Numbered from the stretch's first letter, positions 24,691 to 34,046 are shown. The stretch is DNA of 64,000 nt from an uncultured Eubacterium sp. (GCA_910583555.1 CAJTXO010000013.1:1-64000); one strand, 5' to 3'. Notes: generated by a model from the letters alone, not told the origin. Translations and numbers: made by a program.

Positions 24691-25845
24691 TCAGCCCTCC
24701 CTCCAGTAGATGGAATCTTTTGTTATATTGTTTTCGTCCTCATACGCGGAGATTGGAACGGTGCCGGTCTCTTTGTAATAGTCGCGCAGCTTATCCGTCT
24801 CACGTCTGCGCCGCGTGAGCTCTTCGGCGATGTTGTCGTTCGTGAGATAGATGCCAAAATCATCATGTCCCGTTTCTTTCCCACTCATGCGGTCGATCAT
24901 CAGGTCGCCCATTTCATAATAGTAATGGCGCGCGTTATAGTAGTTGAACGGATTGTAGATCAGGTCGTTAAAGTTATTGAAACACCAGAGCCCTCCGGTG
25001 ATCTCCACCATCTGCGTCAGCCAGTTATAGAAACTGTTTCCCTCGTAGCCCACGATCTCTCCGACAAACAGCGTGCCTAAAAACACCTGGAATTCGACGT
25101 CATTTTTCTCACACAGTTTTTTGATCTGCTTGAGGTAGTCGAGGTTGCTGTTGACAAGGTCGGCCTTGTCCTTCGTGCCGGATGTCAGGCGCGGCAGATA
25201 GGCGTCAACCATATCTTTCATCAGGTGGTTGTAGTACTCCTGCGCATCCAGATGCTCTTTGTAGAAGCCGTAATATTTGCTGAGATTCCGTTCCCCGGAC
25301 TGTGTGACGGGGTAACGCGGTTCCGTGTCCGTCAGCGTCTCATAGCTGGTCGAAAGGTTTTTAAACAGGTATTTGAACGTTTCGGCCGTTTTGGACTTCC
25401 CGCTGATCACGGCGGGTATTTCATAGATATCTCCTTTTGCCTCGCGGTCAAACTGCGCGATCTCGGACGTCGATATGTGAAGCAGTAGTTTTTTCGGATG
25501 CGCGGTTTCGATGATAAATTTTGAGTATTCATAATAATCTTCGAAATTTCCTGAAAGCAGCCAGCAGTTGTAATATCGGTAGCCATCGAGCTCGGAAAGC
25601 TTTTCGCTGCGGATGCCGCCCGCTTTTGAGCCGCCTACGAGATAGGCGTCATATTCGTCCGCGTGCTGCCGGATGTGCTGCGCCTTCTGTTCGCGCAGGT
25701 AGTCGTTTTCGTCCATTGTGTAATTTTCCCCGTTCTGCGCGCCGAAATAGCCGTAGGGGTCAACGAAAAAGTTCGTTCCCGCGATAAACAACAGGCAGAA
25801 CAGGATCAGGCACACAAAAAGGATCGTCCATTTTTTTGCACTCAT
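24691..25845 (-). CDS. SGNH-like membrane-anchored protein, paralogue with altered catalytic motif
   Basis: A 384-residue protein, collinear with its downstream neighbour: N-terminal membrane anchor, YLVGGSKAGG nucleophile-like block, ISTSEIAQFDREAKG, and a C-terminal YYNARHYYYEMGD. The last motif has Asn where the copy at 23546 has Asp (DxxH to NxxH). This suggests one paralogue lost or changed catalysis and now acts as a binding or structural partner. The start at 25845 follows AAAGGGG. An in-frame ATG at 25863 overlaps the MBOAT stop (TGATG) but lacks a ribosome binding site. It is the second gene of the MBOAT run. Confidence 0.75.
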   Translation of the reverse strand: MSAKKWTILFVCLILFCLLFIAGTNFFVDPYGYFGAQNGENYTMDENDYLREQKAQHIRQHADEYDAYLVGGSKAGGIRSEKLSELDGYRYYNCWLLSGNFEDYYEYSKFIIETAHPKKLLLHISTSEIAQFDREAKGDIYEIPAVISGKSKTAETFKYLFKNLSTSYETLTDTEPRYPVTQSGERNLSKYYGFYKEHLDAQEYYNHLMKDMVDAYLPRLTSGTKDKADLVNSNLDYLKQIKKLCEKNDVEFQVFLGTLFVGEIVGYEGNSFYNWLTQMVEITGGLWCFNNFNDLIYNPFNYYNARHYYYEMGDLMIDRMSGKETGHDDFGIYLTNDNIAEELTRRRRETDKLRDYYKETGTVPISAYEDENNITKDSIYWREG

Positions 25846-25862
25846 CGTAGTCGCCCCTTTCA

Positions 25863-27275
25863 TCAGAATTGGAAATAGAGGAACTGAACCACTTTGTCCA
25901 TATTCAGGATACAGATGATCAGTAAAGCTGCCGCGTAGAGCAGGTATTTCCAGTTCGGTTTAAATTTCTCCGCTATTTTCTGCGTCGTCGGCGTAAACCA
26001 GCAGATGGCTAACCCGACTAACGTCAGTAGCCACATATCCCAGTTGTCGGTCAGCAGTTTTTGCAGTGTGGAAAGGTGCAGCGTGGACACGTTGATAAGT
26101 CCTTTGAATACGCGCGCGGCATTGGTAAAGGAATCGGATACGAATAAAATACGCGTCAGTACGGCGAGTAAAAATGTAAGAGGAACGCCGAGCCACATCG
26201 GGGTATTCTTTTTTTTCTTGTTCCGGTAGGAGGCGATGCACACGAGGATCCCGTTGACGACGCCCCATACGACGAACGTCCAGCCGGCGCCGTGCCAGAA
26301 GCCGGATACAAAGAATGTGCACATTGTGGCAACGTAGTAGTTGCGGTAGCTCACGCCTTTGCGGTACACGTTGCGGAACACATAGGAGCCGAGGAAGCGG
26401 GAGAGCGTCATGTGCCATCTCTGCCAGTATTCCTGGAAATCCTTCGCTTTATATGGCGAATTGAAGTTCTGCGGTATTTTGATGTTGAACATCCAGCCGA
26501 GACCGATCGCCATGTCCGCGTAACCAGACAGGTCGAAATAGTAGGAGACCGTGTACTCGATCGAGTGGAACCACGACTGGATTATCGGCAGGTTGCTCGT
26601 CACGTTGTCAAAAAAGCCCTGCGCGTCTGTCGTCAGCGGATCGGCGATCAGCATTTTTTTTGCGCAGCCGATGGAGAAGATAAATAATCCTTTTGCCAGG
26701 TTTTCGTAGATCAGTTTGTGGTTCTTTTCATCTTCAAACTGCGGCACGACTTCCGCGTGGTGGATGATCGGCCCTACGATCAGCTGCGGGAAGAACGTGA
26801 TAAACAGCAGATAATCCAGCACGTCGTAGTTTTTCGTCTCCCCGCGGAACGAATCGACGAGGAACGCGATCAGCTGGAACGTGAAGAACGAGATACCGAT
26901 CGGCAGTATGATATGCTGGAGCGGGAAGTTTGTTCCCGCGATAAAGTTTACGTTTTTTAAGAAGAAGTCGGTATATTTGTAATAACCGAGCAGTCCGACG
27001 TTCGCGAGCACGCCTGCCGTCAGCAGCAGTCCGCGCTCGATCCGGTGTTCCGCCCCCTGCAGTTTGCTCAGTGAATTGCCCACGATGAAGTTTCCTACGA
27101 CGCTGCCGAGGAAGAAGGGGAAAAAGTCCGGACTTCCGGCTCCGTAAAAATAGAAGGAAGCCAGCACGAGCCAGATCTTTGCCAAATTTGTATATTTCAG
27201 ATGCTGTAGTGTAAAATATCCGCCAAATGTGATAGGCAGGAAAATTAATAAAAACTGGTATGTTGAAAAAATCAT
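25863..27275 (-). CDS. MBOAT family O-acyltransferase (AlgI-like)
   Basis: A 470-residue polytopic membrane protein. The family core is clear: PIGISFFTFQLIAFLVDSFR, FITFFPQLIVGPIIHH, NFNSPYKAKDFQEYWQRWH, and GFWHGAGWTFVVWG with the catalytic histidine. Such proteins move acyl groups, usually acetyl, across the membrane for transfer to alginate, peptidoglycan, teichoic acids or other glycans. The two SGNH-like genes that follow immediately are the expected extracytoplasmic partners. The acceptor is not shown by sequence; the surface-polymer cluster on the other strand 2 kb away is a reasonable candidate. A hairpin separates it from the upstream carboxyltransferase gene. Confidence 0.92.
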   Translation of the reverse strand: MIFSTYQFLLIFLPITFGGYFTLQHLKYTNLAKIWLVLASFYFYGAGSPDFFPFFLGSVVGNFIVGNSLSKLQGAEHRIERGLLLTAGVLANVGLLGYYKYTDFFLKNVNFIAGTNFPLQHIILPIGISFFTFQLIAFLVDSFRGETKNYDVLDYLLFITFFPQLIVGPIIHHAEVVPQFEDEKNHKLIYENLAKGLFIFSIGCAKKMLIADPLTTDAQGFFDNVTSNLPIIQSWFHSIEYTVSYYFDLSGYADMAIGLGWMFNIKIPQNFNSPYKAKDFQEYWQRWHMTLSRFLGSYVFRNVYRKGVSYRNYYVATMCTFFVSGFWHGAGWTFVVWGVVNGILVCIASYRNKKKKNTPMWLGVPLTFLLAVLTRILFVSDSFTNAARVFKGLINVSTLHLSTLQKLLTDNWDMWLLTLVGLAICWFTPTTQKIAEKFKPNWKYLLYAAALLIICILNMDKVVQFLYFQF

Positions 27276-27295
27276 CTTATTTTCTCCAATCTTTT

Positions 27296-27324
27296 AAGCG
27301 TCAGATTTTCAGGACGCTTTTTTA
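27296..27324. terminator. Hairpin between carboxyltransferase and MBOAT genes
   Basis: AAGCGTC (27296-27302) and GACGCTT (27313-27319) form a 7-bp stem with a 10-base loop. The T-run (TTTTTTTAT) is on the plus strand, whereas the flanking genes are on the minus strand. Its role as a terminator of the carboxyltransferase message is therefore uncertain. Confidence 0.45.
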
Positions 27325-28836
27325 TAAAGGAATATTGCCGTGTTTTTTGTGAACGCCGTCGAGGGATCGTTTATCCGAAAGCATCATGATATCGCCGTAG
27401 ATCCGTTCTCTCGTCGCTTCCGGCCGGATGATCTCATCTACGTAGCCGTGCATGGAAGCGATGCCCGGGTTCATGAATTTTTCGTTGTACTCATCGATTT
27501 TTTCCTGACGGAAGGCAGCCTTTTCTTCCGGAGCCATATTTTTCATCTGTTTTCCGTACAGGATGTCAGCGGCGCCGTCAGCTCCCATCACCGCGATCTC
27601 AGCGGTCGGCCACGCGTACACGAAATCGGAACGGAGATGCTTGCTGCTCATGGCGATGTAAGCGCCGCCGTATGCCTTTCGCAGTATAATGTTTATTTTT
27701 ATCGTTGTCGCCTCAGAATATGCGTATAAAAGTTTTGCACCGTGGCGGATGATCCCTTTGTACTCCTGGTCTTTGCCCGGCAGGAATCCCGGTACGTCGG
27801 TCAAGGTGATGATCGGAATATTGAACGCGTCGCAGAAACGGATGAAGCGGGCGGATTTATCGCTTGCGTCACAGTCTAGCACACCGGCCATGAAATTCGG
27901 CTGGTTGGAAACGATGCCGACTGCCACGCCCTTGATCCGTCCGAATCCGACAACGACATTCCGCGCAAATTCCTCCTGAACTTCGACAAAAGAACCCGGA
28001 TCGACAATGCCCGTGATCACGTCGTGGATGTCATAACCCTGGTTGCTCCGCTCCGGGATGATGCCGGCCATTGACTGGTCGAATTGAATGTTTTCGTTGT
28101 AGGCGCTTGGCGTCATTCCCTTCTTTTCCATATGAATGCACCCGTCTTCGTAACATGGCGGGATGACGGCGATGAGCCGGCGCACTTTTTCAAAGCAGTC
28201 CTTCTCATTCGGCGCATGGAAATGAGCGACGCCGCTCTGCTGCGAGTGGACGCCGGCGCCGCCGAGCGAGGAGGCGGTAATATCTTCGTTTGTCACGCTT
28301 TTAATGACTTTTGGTCCCGTGACGAACATCTGGCTGATGTCGTCGATGACAAAAATGAAATCTGTGATACCCGGGCTGTAAACGGCGCCGCCCGCACAGT
28401 TTCCGGCGATAATGGAAATCTGCGGAATGTATCCCGAGGCCATTGTATTATAATAGAAGATTTCCCCGTATCCCGCGAGGGCATTGACGCCTTCCTGGAT
28501 GCGGGCGCCGCCCGAATCGTTGATACCGATGACAGGGCAGCGGTTTTCAATCGCCATTTTGATGGCATTTGCTATTTTATACCCGTGCTGTTTGCCGAGG
28601 GTGCCGCCGATAACGGTAAAATCTTCGGAGTAGATCACGACTTTCTGTCCGCCGATCGTGCCATAGCCGGTGATGACGCCGTCATACGGGAACTGGCCTT
28701 TCTTTATATTGAAGGCATCTTCCAGATTTGTGATGTTCGATCCGATCTCACGGAAGGAATCCTTGTCCAAAAGCAGGCAGATCCGCTCCAGGGCATGTAA
28801 TTTTCCAAGCTTGTGTTGTTTTTCCATATTATACAT
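27322..28836 (-). CDS. Biotin-dependent acyl-CoA carboxyltransferase subunit (PccB/MmdA-like)
   Basis: A 504-residue carboxyltransferase with both crotonase-like halves. The N-terminal half has INDSGGARIQEGVNALAGYG and GNCAGGAVYSPGITDF; the C-terminal half has TDVPGFLPGKDQEYKGIIRH and KAYGGAYIAMSSKHL. The length matches the propionyl-/methylmalonyl-CoA and glutaconyl-CoA group. These enzymes move CO2 between carboxybiotin and an acyl-CoA in carboxylases or sodium-pumping decarboxylases. No biotin carboxyl carrier, biotin carboxylase or membrane decarboxylase gene is adjacent, so partners must lie elsewhere. GGAG lies 8 bases before the ATG. The acyl-CoA substrate cannot be fixed from sequence alone. 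Confidence 0.9.
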   Translation of the reverse strand: MYNMEKQHKLGKLHALERICLLLDKDSFREIGSNITNLEDAFNIKKGQFPYDGVITGYGTIGGQKVVIYSEDFTVIGGTLGKQHGYKIANAIKMAIENRCPVIGINDSGGARIQEGVNALAGYGEIFYYNTMASGYIPQISIIAGNCAGGAVYSPGITDFIFVIDDISQMFVTGPKVIKSVTNEDITASSLGGAGVHSQQSGVAHFHAPNEKDCFEKVRRLIAVIPPCYEDGCIHMEKKGMTPSAYNENIQFDQSMAGIIPERSNQGYDIHDVITGIVDPGSFVEVQEEFARNVVVGFGRIKGVAVGIVSNQPNFMAGVLDCDASDKSARFIRFCDAFNIPIITLTDVPGFLPGKDQEYKGIIRHGAKLLYAYSEATTIKINIILRKAYGGAYIAMSSKHLRSDFVYAWPTAEIAVMGADGAADILYGKQMKNMAPEEKAAFRQEKIDEYNEKFMNPGIASMHGYVDEIIRPEATRERIYGDIMMLSDKRSLDGVHKKHGNIPL

Positions 28837-29016
28837 ATGTCATTCTCCATTCTTTAAAAATGATGGTGGGGGCCAAAGAAAACCCCTGGTATCAAAATAG
28901 AATAAAAAAGGCAAAAATGCCATATTTACACAACTATTATGATAACACAAGCAAAAAATATGTCAATCATTTGTTTCATTTTTCAGTATCTTCCTACCAA
29001 TACGGTTTATTTTTGG

Positions 29017-29046
29017 TTGACGAACAGCCGGTAATAGTGATATAAT
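29017..29046 (+). promoter_or_regulatory. Sigma-A promoter for the surface-polymer cluster
   Basis: TTGACG at 29017-29022, an 18-base spacer and a consensus TATAAT at 29041-29046, followed by an ~85-base leader to the permease start. It lies in the divergent 296-base region between the carboxyltransferase and the TagG-like gene. Confidence 0.7.
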
Positions 29047-29132
29047 CAAATGATTGAAATAATTGTTTGACAGAAAGAAGTCATGGAAACCGTGTGACAA
29101 GCTGGTTTCCGGGCGTCAGATGGAGGACTGCC

Positions 29133-29948
29133 ATGTCGCAAGTGTTTAAAAACTTCAGCCGCTACCGCTATCTGCTGGGGGAACTGGCGAAGAAAAATAT
29201 TAAATTGAAATACAGGAGATCTTATCTGGGAATCCTTTGGACGATGATCGAGCCGCTGCTCACGATGATCGTACTCAGCGTCGTGTTTGGAGAACTTCTG
29301 GGGAAGGGAGGACGTGAGGACGAGGCGTTTCGCGGCGTACCGTTTCCGGTGTACGTGCTGACGGGAAGGCTTCTGTATTCGTTTTTCTCATCTTCGACGA
29401 ACAGCGCGATGAAATCGATCCGCAGCAACAGCGGGATGATAAAAAAAGTGTACGTACCGAAGTATATGTATCCGTTGTCCGGGATCTTGTCAAATTTTGC
29501 TATTTTTTTGATCTCGCTCGTCGTGCTGGTGGGCGTGATGGTATTTTTCCTCGCGACAGGTTCGTACGGAGCGCCGATGAACGGATATATGTTTCTGGCA
29601 ATCGTTCCACTGATCAATCTTCTGCTTCTTTCGATCGGCGCGGGAATGATCCTGGCTACACTCTGTGTATTTTTCAGGGATATTGAATATTTGTGGAGCG
29701 TATTACTTATGCTAATCATGTACTGCAGCGCGATTTTCTATTTTGCGAGCAGTCTGAGTCCCGCGAAACAAACGATGATCAAACTGAACCCATTGTTTGG
29801 GATCATACTGAATTTCCGGCGCGCGCTGTTTGGACAACCGTTTGACATGCCGCTTCTGGGTTACACGTTCGGTGTCAGCGTCCTGGCATTGGGGATCGGT
29901 ATGTTTGTATTTTACAGGAAACAGGATACCTTTATATTGAACATATGA
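29133..29948 (+). CDS. ABC-2 polysaccharide/teichoic acid export permease (TagG-like)
   Basis: A 271-residue permease with six probable membrane segments. The amphipathic N-terminus and RRSYLGILWTMIEPLLTMIV are typical of TagG/RfbA exporters that move undecaprenyl-linked polymers outward. ATG 29133 is chosen since GGAGG lies 6 bases upstream. An in-frame TTG at 29067 would add unrelated residues. Its ATPase partner starts 14 bases downstream. With tagD and a CDP-glycerol glycerophosphotransferase next, a glycerol-phosphate-containing wall polymer is the probable cargo. Confidence 0.9.
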   Translation: MSQVFKNFSRYRYLLGELAKKNIKLKYRRSYLGILWTMIEPLLTMIVLSVVFGELLGKGGREDEAFRGVPFPVYVLTGRLLYSFFSSSTNSAMKSIRSNSGMIKKVYVPKYMYPLSGILSNFAIFLISLVVLVGVMVFFLATGSYGAPMNGYMFLAIVPLINLLLLSIGAGMILATLCVFFRDIEYLWSVLLMLIMYCSAIFYFASSLSPAKQTMIKLNPLFGIILNFRRALFGQPFDMPLLGYTFGVSVLALGIGMFVFYRKQDTFILNI

Positions 29949-29962
29949 TGTTGGAGGTTACA

Positions 29963-30718
29963 ATGGCGAAAAAAGCTTTGGCGCTGCAGGTTGACCATGT
30001 GAGCATGAAATTTAATCTCAGTTCGCAAAAAGTGGACAATATGAAAGAATATTTTATCAAAATGATAAAAAAGGAGCTGATGTACCAGGAGTTTTGGGCG
30101 CTCAAGGATGTCAATTTTGACATTCAGCGCGGTGACCGCGTCGGTATCATGGGAATGAATGGTGCCGGAAAAAGTACGCTCCTGAAAGTGATAGCCGGGG
30201 TACTAAAACCGACGGAGGGAAGTGTCCGTTGTTTTGGCAAGATCGCTCCCCTTCTGGAACTTGGCGCTGGATTTGACAGACAGTACACCGGGGCGGAAAA
30301 TATTTACCTGTACGGTGCCGTGCTCGGTTACAGCAGGGAATTTATCCAAAAAAAATACGATGACATCGTGAAATTTTCTGAACTTGGCAGGTTTATCGAT
30401 GTGCCGGTGAAAAATTATTCTTCCGGGATGAAAGCGCGGCTTGGCTTTTCCATCGCCACGGTCGTGGAGCCGGATATACTCATACTGGATGAGGTACTCA
30501 GCGTCGGGGACAAGAGATTCCGGAAAAAATGCGAGGCGAGGATCCGGAGCATGTTTGACAAGGGGGTAACTGTGCTTTTCGTGTCCCACTCGACCGATCA
30601 GGTGCTGCGCATGTGCAACAAAGGCATCCTGTTAGAGCAGGGGAAACTGGTGGCGCAGGGAGACGTCGAGGAGATCGTGGATCTGTACGATGAAAAGATG
30701 GGATTAGAACGGGATTAA
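29963..30718 (+). CDS. Polysaccharide/teichoic acid export ATP-binding protein (TagH-like)
   Basis: A 251-residue ABC ATPase of the polymer-export class. It has Walker A GMNGAGKSTLLKVIAGVLKP, the characteristic IAPLLELGAGFDRQYTGAEN segment, the degenerate signature YSSGMKARLGFSI and Walker B ILILDEVLSVGD. TagH proteins of Bacillus carry a long C-terminal extracytoplasmic extension; this one is short, like RfbB/Wzt without a carbohydrate-binding tail. ATG 29963 follows TTGGAGG. It pairs with the permease just upstream. Confidence 0.9.
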   Translation: MAKKALALQVDHVSMKFNLSSQKVDNMKEYFIKMIKKELMYQEFWALKDVNFDIQRGDRVGIMGMNGAGKSTLLKVIAGVLKPTEGSVRCFGKIAPLLELGAGFDRQYTGAENIYLYGAVLGYSREFIQKKYDDIVKFSELGRFIDVPVKNYSSGMKARLGFSIATVVEPDILILDEVLSVGDKRFRKKCEARIRSMFDKGVTVLFVSHSTDQVLRMCNKGILLEQGKLVAQGDVEEIVDLYDEKMGLERD

Positions 30719-30753
30719 AGGAATAAGTTGACGAATATACGGAGGTTTTGATA

Positions 30754-31158
30754 ATGAGAAAGGTAATTACCTATGGTACGTATGATCTGCTGCATGTGGG
30801 GCATATCAATCTGCTCCGCCGGGCGAAGGAACTGGGAGACTATCTGATCGTAGTCGTTTCCAGCGACGAGTTCAATGCGGGAAAGGGAAAGAAGGCATAT
30901 TATTCCTTCGAAGACCGTAAGATTATTTTAGAGGCCATCAAATACGTGGATGAAGTGCTTCCCGAGTACACATGGGAACAGAAGATAGACGATGTCGTAA
31001 ACAATAACGTGGATGTGTTCGTGATGGGCGACGACTGGAAAGGAAAGTTTGATTTCCTCAAGGATTACTGCGAGGTGGTGTATCTGCCGAGAACGGAGGG
31101 CGTTTCCACGACAAAGATCAAAGAAGATTTAGGACTTGGCAAAAAAGAAAATGATTAA
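30754..31158 (+). CDS. tagD: Glycerol-3-phosphate cytidylyltransferase
   Basis: Makes CDP-glycerol from glycerol 3-phosphate and CTP, the activated unit for glycerol-phosphate wall polymers. The 134-residue protein has the cytidylyltransferase motifs GTYDLLHVGHINLLRRAK (HxGH) and RTEGVSTTKIKEDL (RTxGxSTT), and its length fits TagD. ATG 30754 follows GGAGG. The start of the next gene overlaps its last codons, so substrate supply and polymerisation are coupled. No glycerol-3-phosphate dehydrogenase is nearby. Confidence 0.94.
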   Translation: MRKVITYGTYDLLHVGHINLLRRAKELGDYLIVVVSSDEFNAGKGKKAYYSFEDRKIILEAIKYVDEVLPEYTWEQKIDDVVNNNVDVFVMGDDWKGKFDFLKDYCEVVYLPRTEGVSTTKIKEDLGLGKKEND

Positions 31159-32254
31159 AAAAATTGGTTATCTCGTATTTGCTTTTTTCTTTTCCGTTTC
31201 CCGGCTGTTCCGTATTAATGGGAATAAAGTGTTCCTCGTGGCGACGCACGATGACGGGCCGGAAGGGAATATCGGGATCGTGGCGGATGCGATCCAGAGG
31301 ATGGATGGCAGAAAACGGCTGATCTGGTTTACGAGGGACGATAAGGTGACCGATCCGATCCGGTTTTTTATCATAAAGGCGTACCACCTCGCGACGGCGG
31401 GATATGTCTTTTTAGACAATGAATTTCTGCCGATGGCGTATATCCGTTTTTCTGAGCGCGCGAAAGTCGTGCAGCTTTGGCACGGAACCGGTACGATCAA
31501 AAAATTCGGGCAGGACGTGAATACCGGTTCGCTGCGCGAACTGGAGCGCCGGGCGAACCAGCGCATCACGCATCTGATCGTCAATTCGGAAGCAGTAAAA
31601 AAAGAGTACGCCAGCGCCTTCGGCATATCGGAAGAGCGGATCTATGTGCTCGGACTGCCGAGGACAGACCTGCTTTTGAACACGTCTTTCCTGGAAGAGA
31701 AACGGGAGGAGTTTCTGCGCGTATATGAAAGGCTCAGAGGAAAGAAGTGCATCCTGTACGCGCCGACATTCCGGGACGATGAGGTAGAACATCCCCGGAT
31801 CCATCTCGATCTCGACCGGATGTCTAAGGAGCTCGGTGAGGATGAGGTGCTGATGATCCGGCTGCATCCTTTTGTGGCGGATCGCGCCGGCATGGTATTA
31901 GATGAGGGAAAATGGGATAATATAATCAATGTATCGGGTTATGCCGGAGTCACGACGCTGCTTGCCGCGGCCGATGTTCTGATCACTGACTATTCGTCGA
32001 TCGTTTTTGAATATTGTCTGCGCGGGAAGCCGATGATCTTTTACGCGTATGACCTGGAACGGTTTGAGTCAGAGGGAAGAAGTTTTTATCGAAATTATGA
32101 AAATTTTGTATCCGGACCTGTGGCGCGCACGGAGGATGAACTGATTGAATGTCTGAAAAAGCGCGATATGACGCGGGTTGGCCGCTTTGTCGAACAAAAT
32201 TTTACGTATCTTGACGGAAAATCGACAAGTCGGCTTTTGGAATTGATTTTTTAG
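31151..32254 (+). CDS. CDP-glycerol glycerophosphotransferase family protein
   Basis: A 367-residue GT-B enzyme of the TagB/TagF group that transfers glycerol phosphate from CDP-glycerol to a lipid-linked acceptor. Typical motifs are LWHGTGTIKKFG, YAPTFRDDEV, RLHPFVADR and ITDYSSIVFEYCLRGKP. It is short, like TagB-type primases, and lacks the N-terminal extension of polymerising TagF. It could add one or a few glycerol-phosphate units or decorate a glycan. The ATG at 31151 overlaps the end of tagD by 8 bases. The N-terminal basic/hydrophobic stretch may bind the membrane. Confidence 0.9.
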   Translation: MIKKIGYLVFAFFFSVSRLFRINGNKVFLVATHDDGPEGNIGIVADAIQRMDGRKRLIWFTRDDKVTDPIRFFIIKAYHLATAGYVFLDNEFLPMAYIRFSERAKVVQLWHGTGTIKKFGQDVNTGSLRELERRANQRITHLIVNSEAVKKEYASAFGISEERIYVLGLPRTDLLLNTSFLEEKREEFLRVYERLRGKKCILYAPTFRDDEVEHPRIHLDLDRMSKELGEDEVLMIRLHPFVADRAGMVLDEGKWDNIINVSGYAGVTTLLAAADVLITDYSSIVFEYCLRGKPMIFYAYDLERFESEGRSFYRNYENFVSGPVARTEDELIECLKKRDMTRVGRFVEQNFTYLDGKSTSRLLELIF

Positions 32255-32368
32255 TAAGGATGGTATATAATGATACAGGTTGGGGGGTGGTAGTTTCAGC
32301 GTGGCAGGGTGCCGCGTGATGCGAAGCGAAAAGATAGAAGGAAAACGAGAGAAAAAGGGAGGTCTATT

Positions 32369-33961
32369 GTGGAAACGTTACGCAAGCGGAAAATAAGTAT
32401 TGTATTTTTGATCCTGCAGGTGCTCATCAGCGCGGGGCTGATCGGAATCGCCTGCTATGTGGATTTTGTGCCGACAAAATATGTGGCGGCGATCGTTGCG
32501 GTCAGCCTGTTTTTGCTGGCCTATGTCATTGTCAGCCAGATGACGGATAAAAGTTATATCCCGGGACGCATCCTGTGCGGGCTGATCTGTCTGTTCTATA
32601 TCGGGGGCGGGTATTACTGTATCAATACGTATTCGGCCGTCGAGGAACTGGCGGGACATGACGAAAAGATCGATAAGATTTCCTGTATCGTGCTGAAAGA
32701 TGATCCGGCACAGAGCATTTACGACGCGAAAGAATATAATTATGGTATTCTCTCGGTCAACGACAGGAAGAATACCGATAAGGCACTGGGGGAATTAAAT
32801 ACGGTGTTCGGTCAGGAGGTAAAAACGACAGAATACGACGATAACGACACACTGATCGACGCCCTCTATGCCAAAGAGGTAAACGTCATCATCATCAACG
32901 AGGCAAACAGGAATCTGATCGAAGATTACTATGCTACGTTTTCGGATGATACGAGGGTGCTGAACACGCACAGTGTGAAGACGGTGATCGAGAAGAAGGA
33001 AAAGAAGCTCGATGACATTACGGAAACGCCGTTTAACGTATATCTGAGCGGTATCGACGTGTACGGCGATATCGAGACGACGAGCCGGAGTGATGTCAAT
33101 GTGATCATGACGGTGAACCCGAATACGAAGGAAATCCTTTTGACGACGACGCCTCGAGATTTTTATGTGCCGCTTTCGGTATCGAACGGCATTCCGGATA
33201 AATTGACGCACGCGGGCATCCACGGGGTGGACTGTTCGGTCAAGACACTGGAAATGCTGTATGACATTGATATTGATTACTACGTGCGCGTGAACTTTAC
33301 GAGCGTGAAGAAGATCGTTGACCTGCTCGGCGGCGTGAAGGTATATTCGGATTTTGACTTCACCTCTGACTGGGGCCCGAGCTTTAAGAAGGGTTACAAT
33401 AAGGTAAATGGAAAACAGGCACTGGCGTTCTGCCGTGAGCGGCATCATTTCGCGGAAGGGGATAACCAGCGCGGGCGCGACCACCAGCATATGATCGAGG
33501 CGATACTGAATAAGGCGATGTCGGCGGATATCCTTCCGAATTACGCGAAACTGTTAAAGACCGTGTCGAAGAACTTCCAGACGAATATGACGACGAAGGA
33601 GATCACGTCGCTGTGTAAGATGCAGCTGAATGATATGTCGCAGTGGACGATCAAGTACGCCAACGCCAAAGGTACGGGGGCGATGAAGACGACATTCGCT
33701 TACCAGTCTCGTAAGCTGTATGTGTGTGTACCGGACTACAGTTCCGTGGAGAAGATCACGAAAAAGATCAAAAAGACGTTGAAGGCGACGCCGGATGACG
33801 CGGACGACGATACGTCGGATGATGACAAGTCAGGTTCTGACAAGTCGGGTACGGGTTCATCAAGTACTGGCAAACCGGCCAGCAGCAAGCCAGCTGCCAG
33901 CTCGGCAAAACCGACGGCGAGCAGCAAACCAGCTGTCAGCCCAAAAACGAAAACAGAGTAG
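32369..33961 (+). CDS. LytR-CpsA-Psr (LCP) family wall-polymer ligase
   Basis: A 530-residue membrane protein with three hydrophobic segments in the first ~85 residues, an extracytoplasmic accessory region (about 95-220), and the LCP domain (about 225-430). The LCP core includes SDVNVIMTVNPNTKEILLTT with PRDFYVPL, and ALAFCRERHHF with the basic pocket. LCP enzymes attach undecaprenyl-linked teichoic acids or capsules to peptidoglycan. The C-terminus (about 475-530) is low-complexity Asp/Ser/Lys/Ala/Pro. GTG 32369 follows AGGGAGG with 6-base spacing and is preferred to an upstream GTG at 32309. It probably anchors the polymer made by the neighbouring genes. Confidence 0.9.
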   Translation: METLRKRKISIVFLILQVLISAGLIGIACYVDFVPTKYVAAIVAVSLFLLAYVIVSQMTDKSYIPGRILCGLICLFYIGGGYYCINTYSAVEELAGHDEKIDKISCIVLKDDPAQSIYDAKEYNYGILSVNDRKNTDKALGELNTVFGQEVKTTEYDDNDTLIDALYAKEVNVIIINEANRNLIEDYYATFSDDTRVLNTHSVKTVIEKKEKKLDDITETPFNVYLSGIDVYGDIETTSRSDVNVIMTVNPNTKEILLTTTPRDFYVPLSVSNGIPDKLTHAGIHGVDCSVKTLEMLYDIDIDYYVRVNFTSVKKIVDLLGGVKVYSDFDFTSDWGPSFKKGYNKVNGKQALAFCRERHHFAEGDNQRGRDHQHMIEAILNKAMSADILPNYAKLLKTVSKNFQTNMTTKEITSLCKMQLNDMSQWTIKYANAKGTGAMKTTFAYQSRKLYVCVPDYSSVEKITKKIKKTLKATPDDADDDTSDDDKSGSDKSGTGSSSTGKPASSKPAASSAKPTASSKPAVSPKTKTE

Positions 33962-34046
33962 AAATGGAAGCACGGCGGACCTTTGGTTTATAATGAACCT
34001 TTGGTTCGCTTTGCAGGTTTTTGGTTATAGTATAGGAGAAGGGGTT

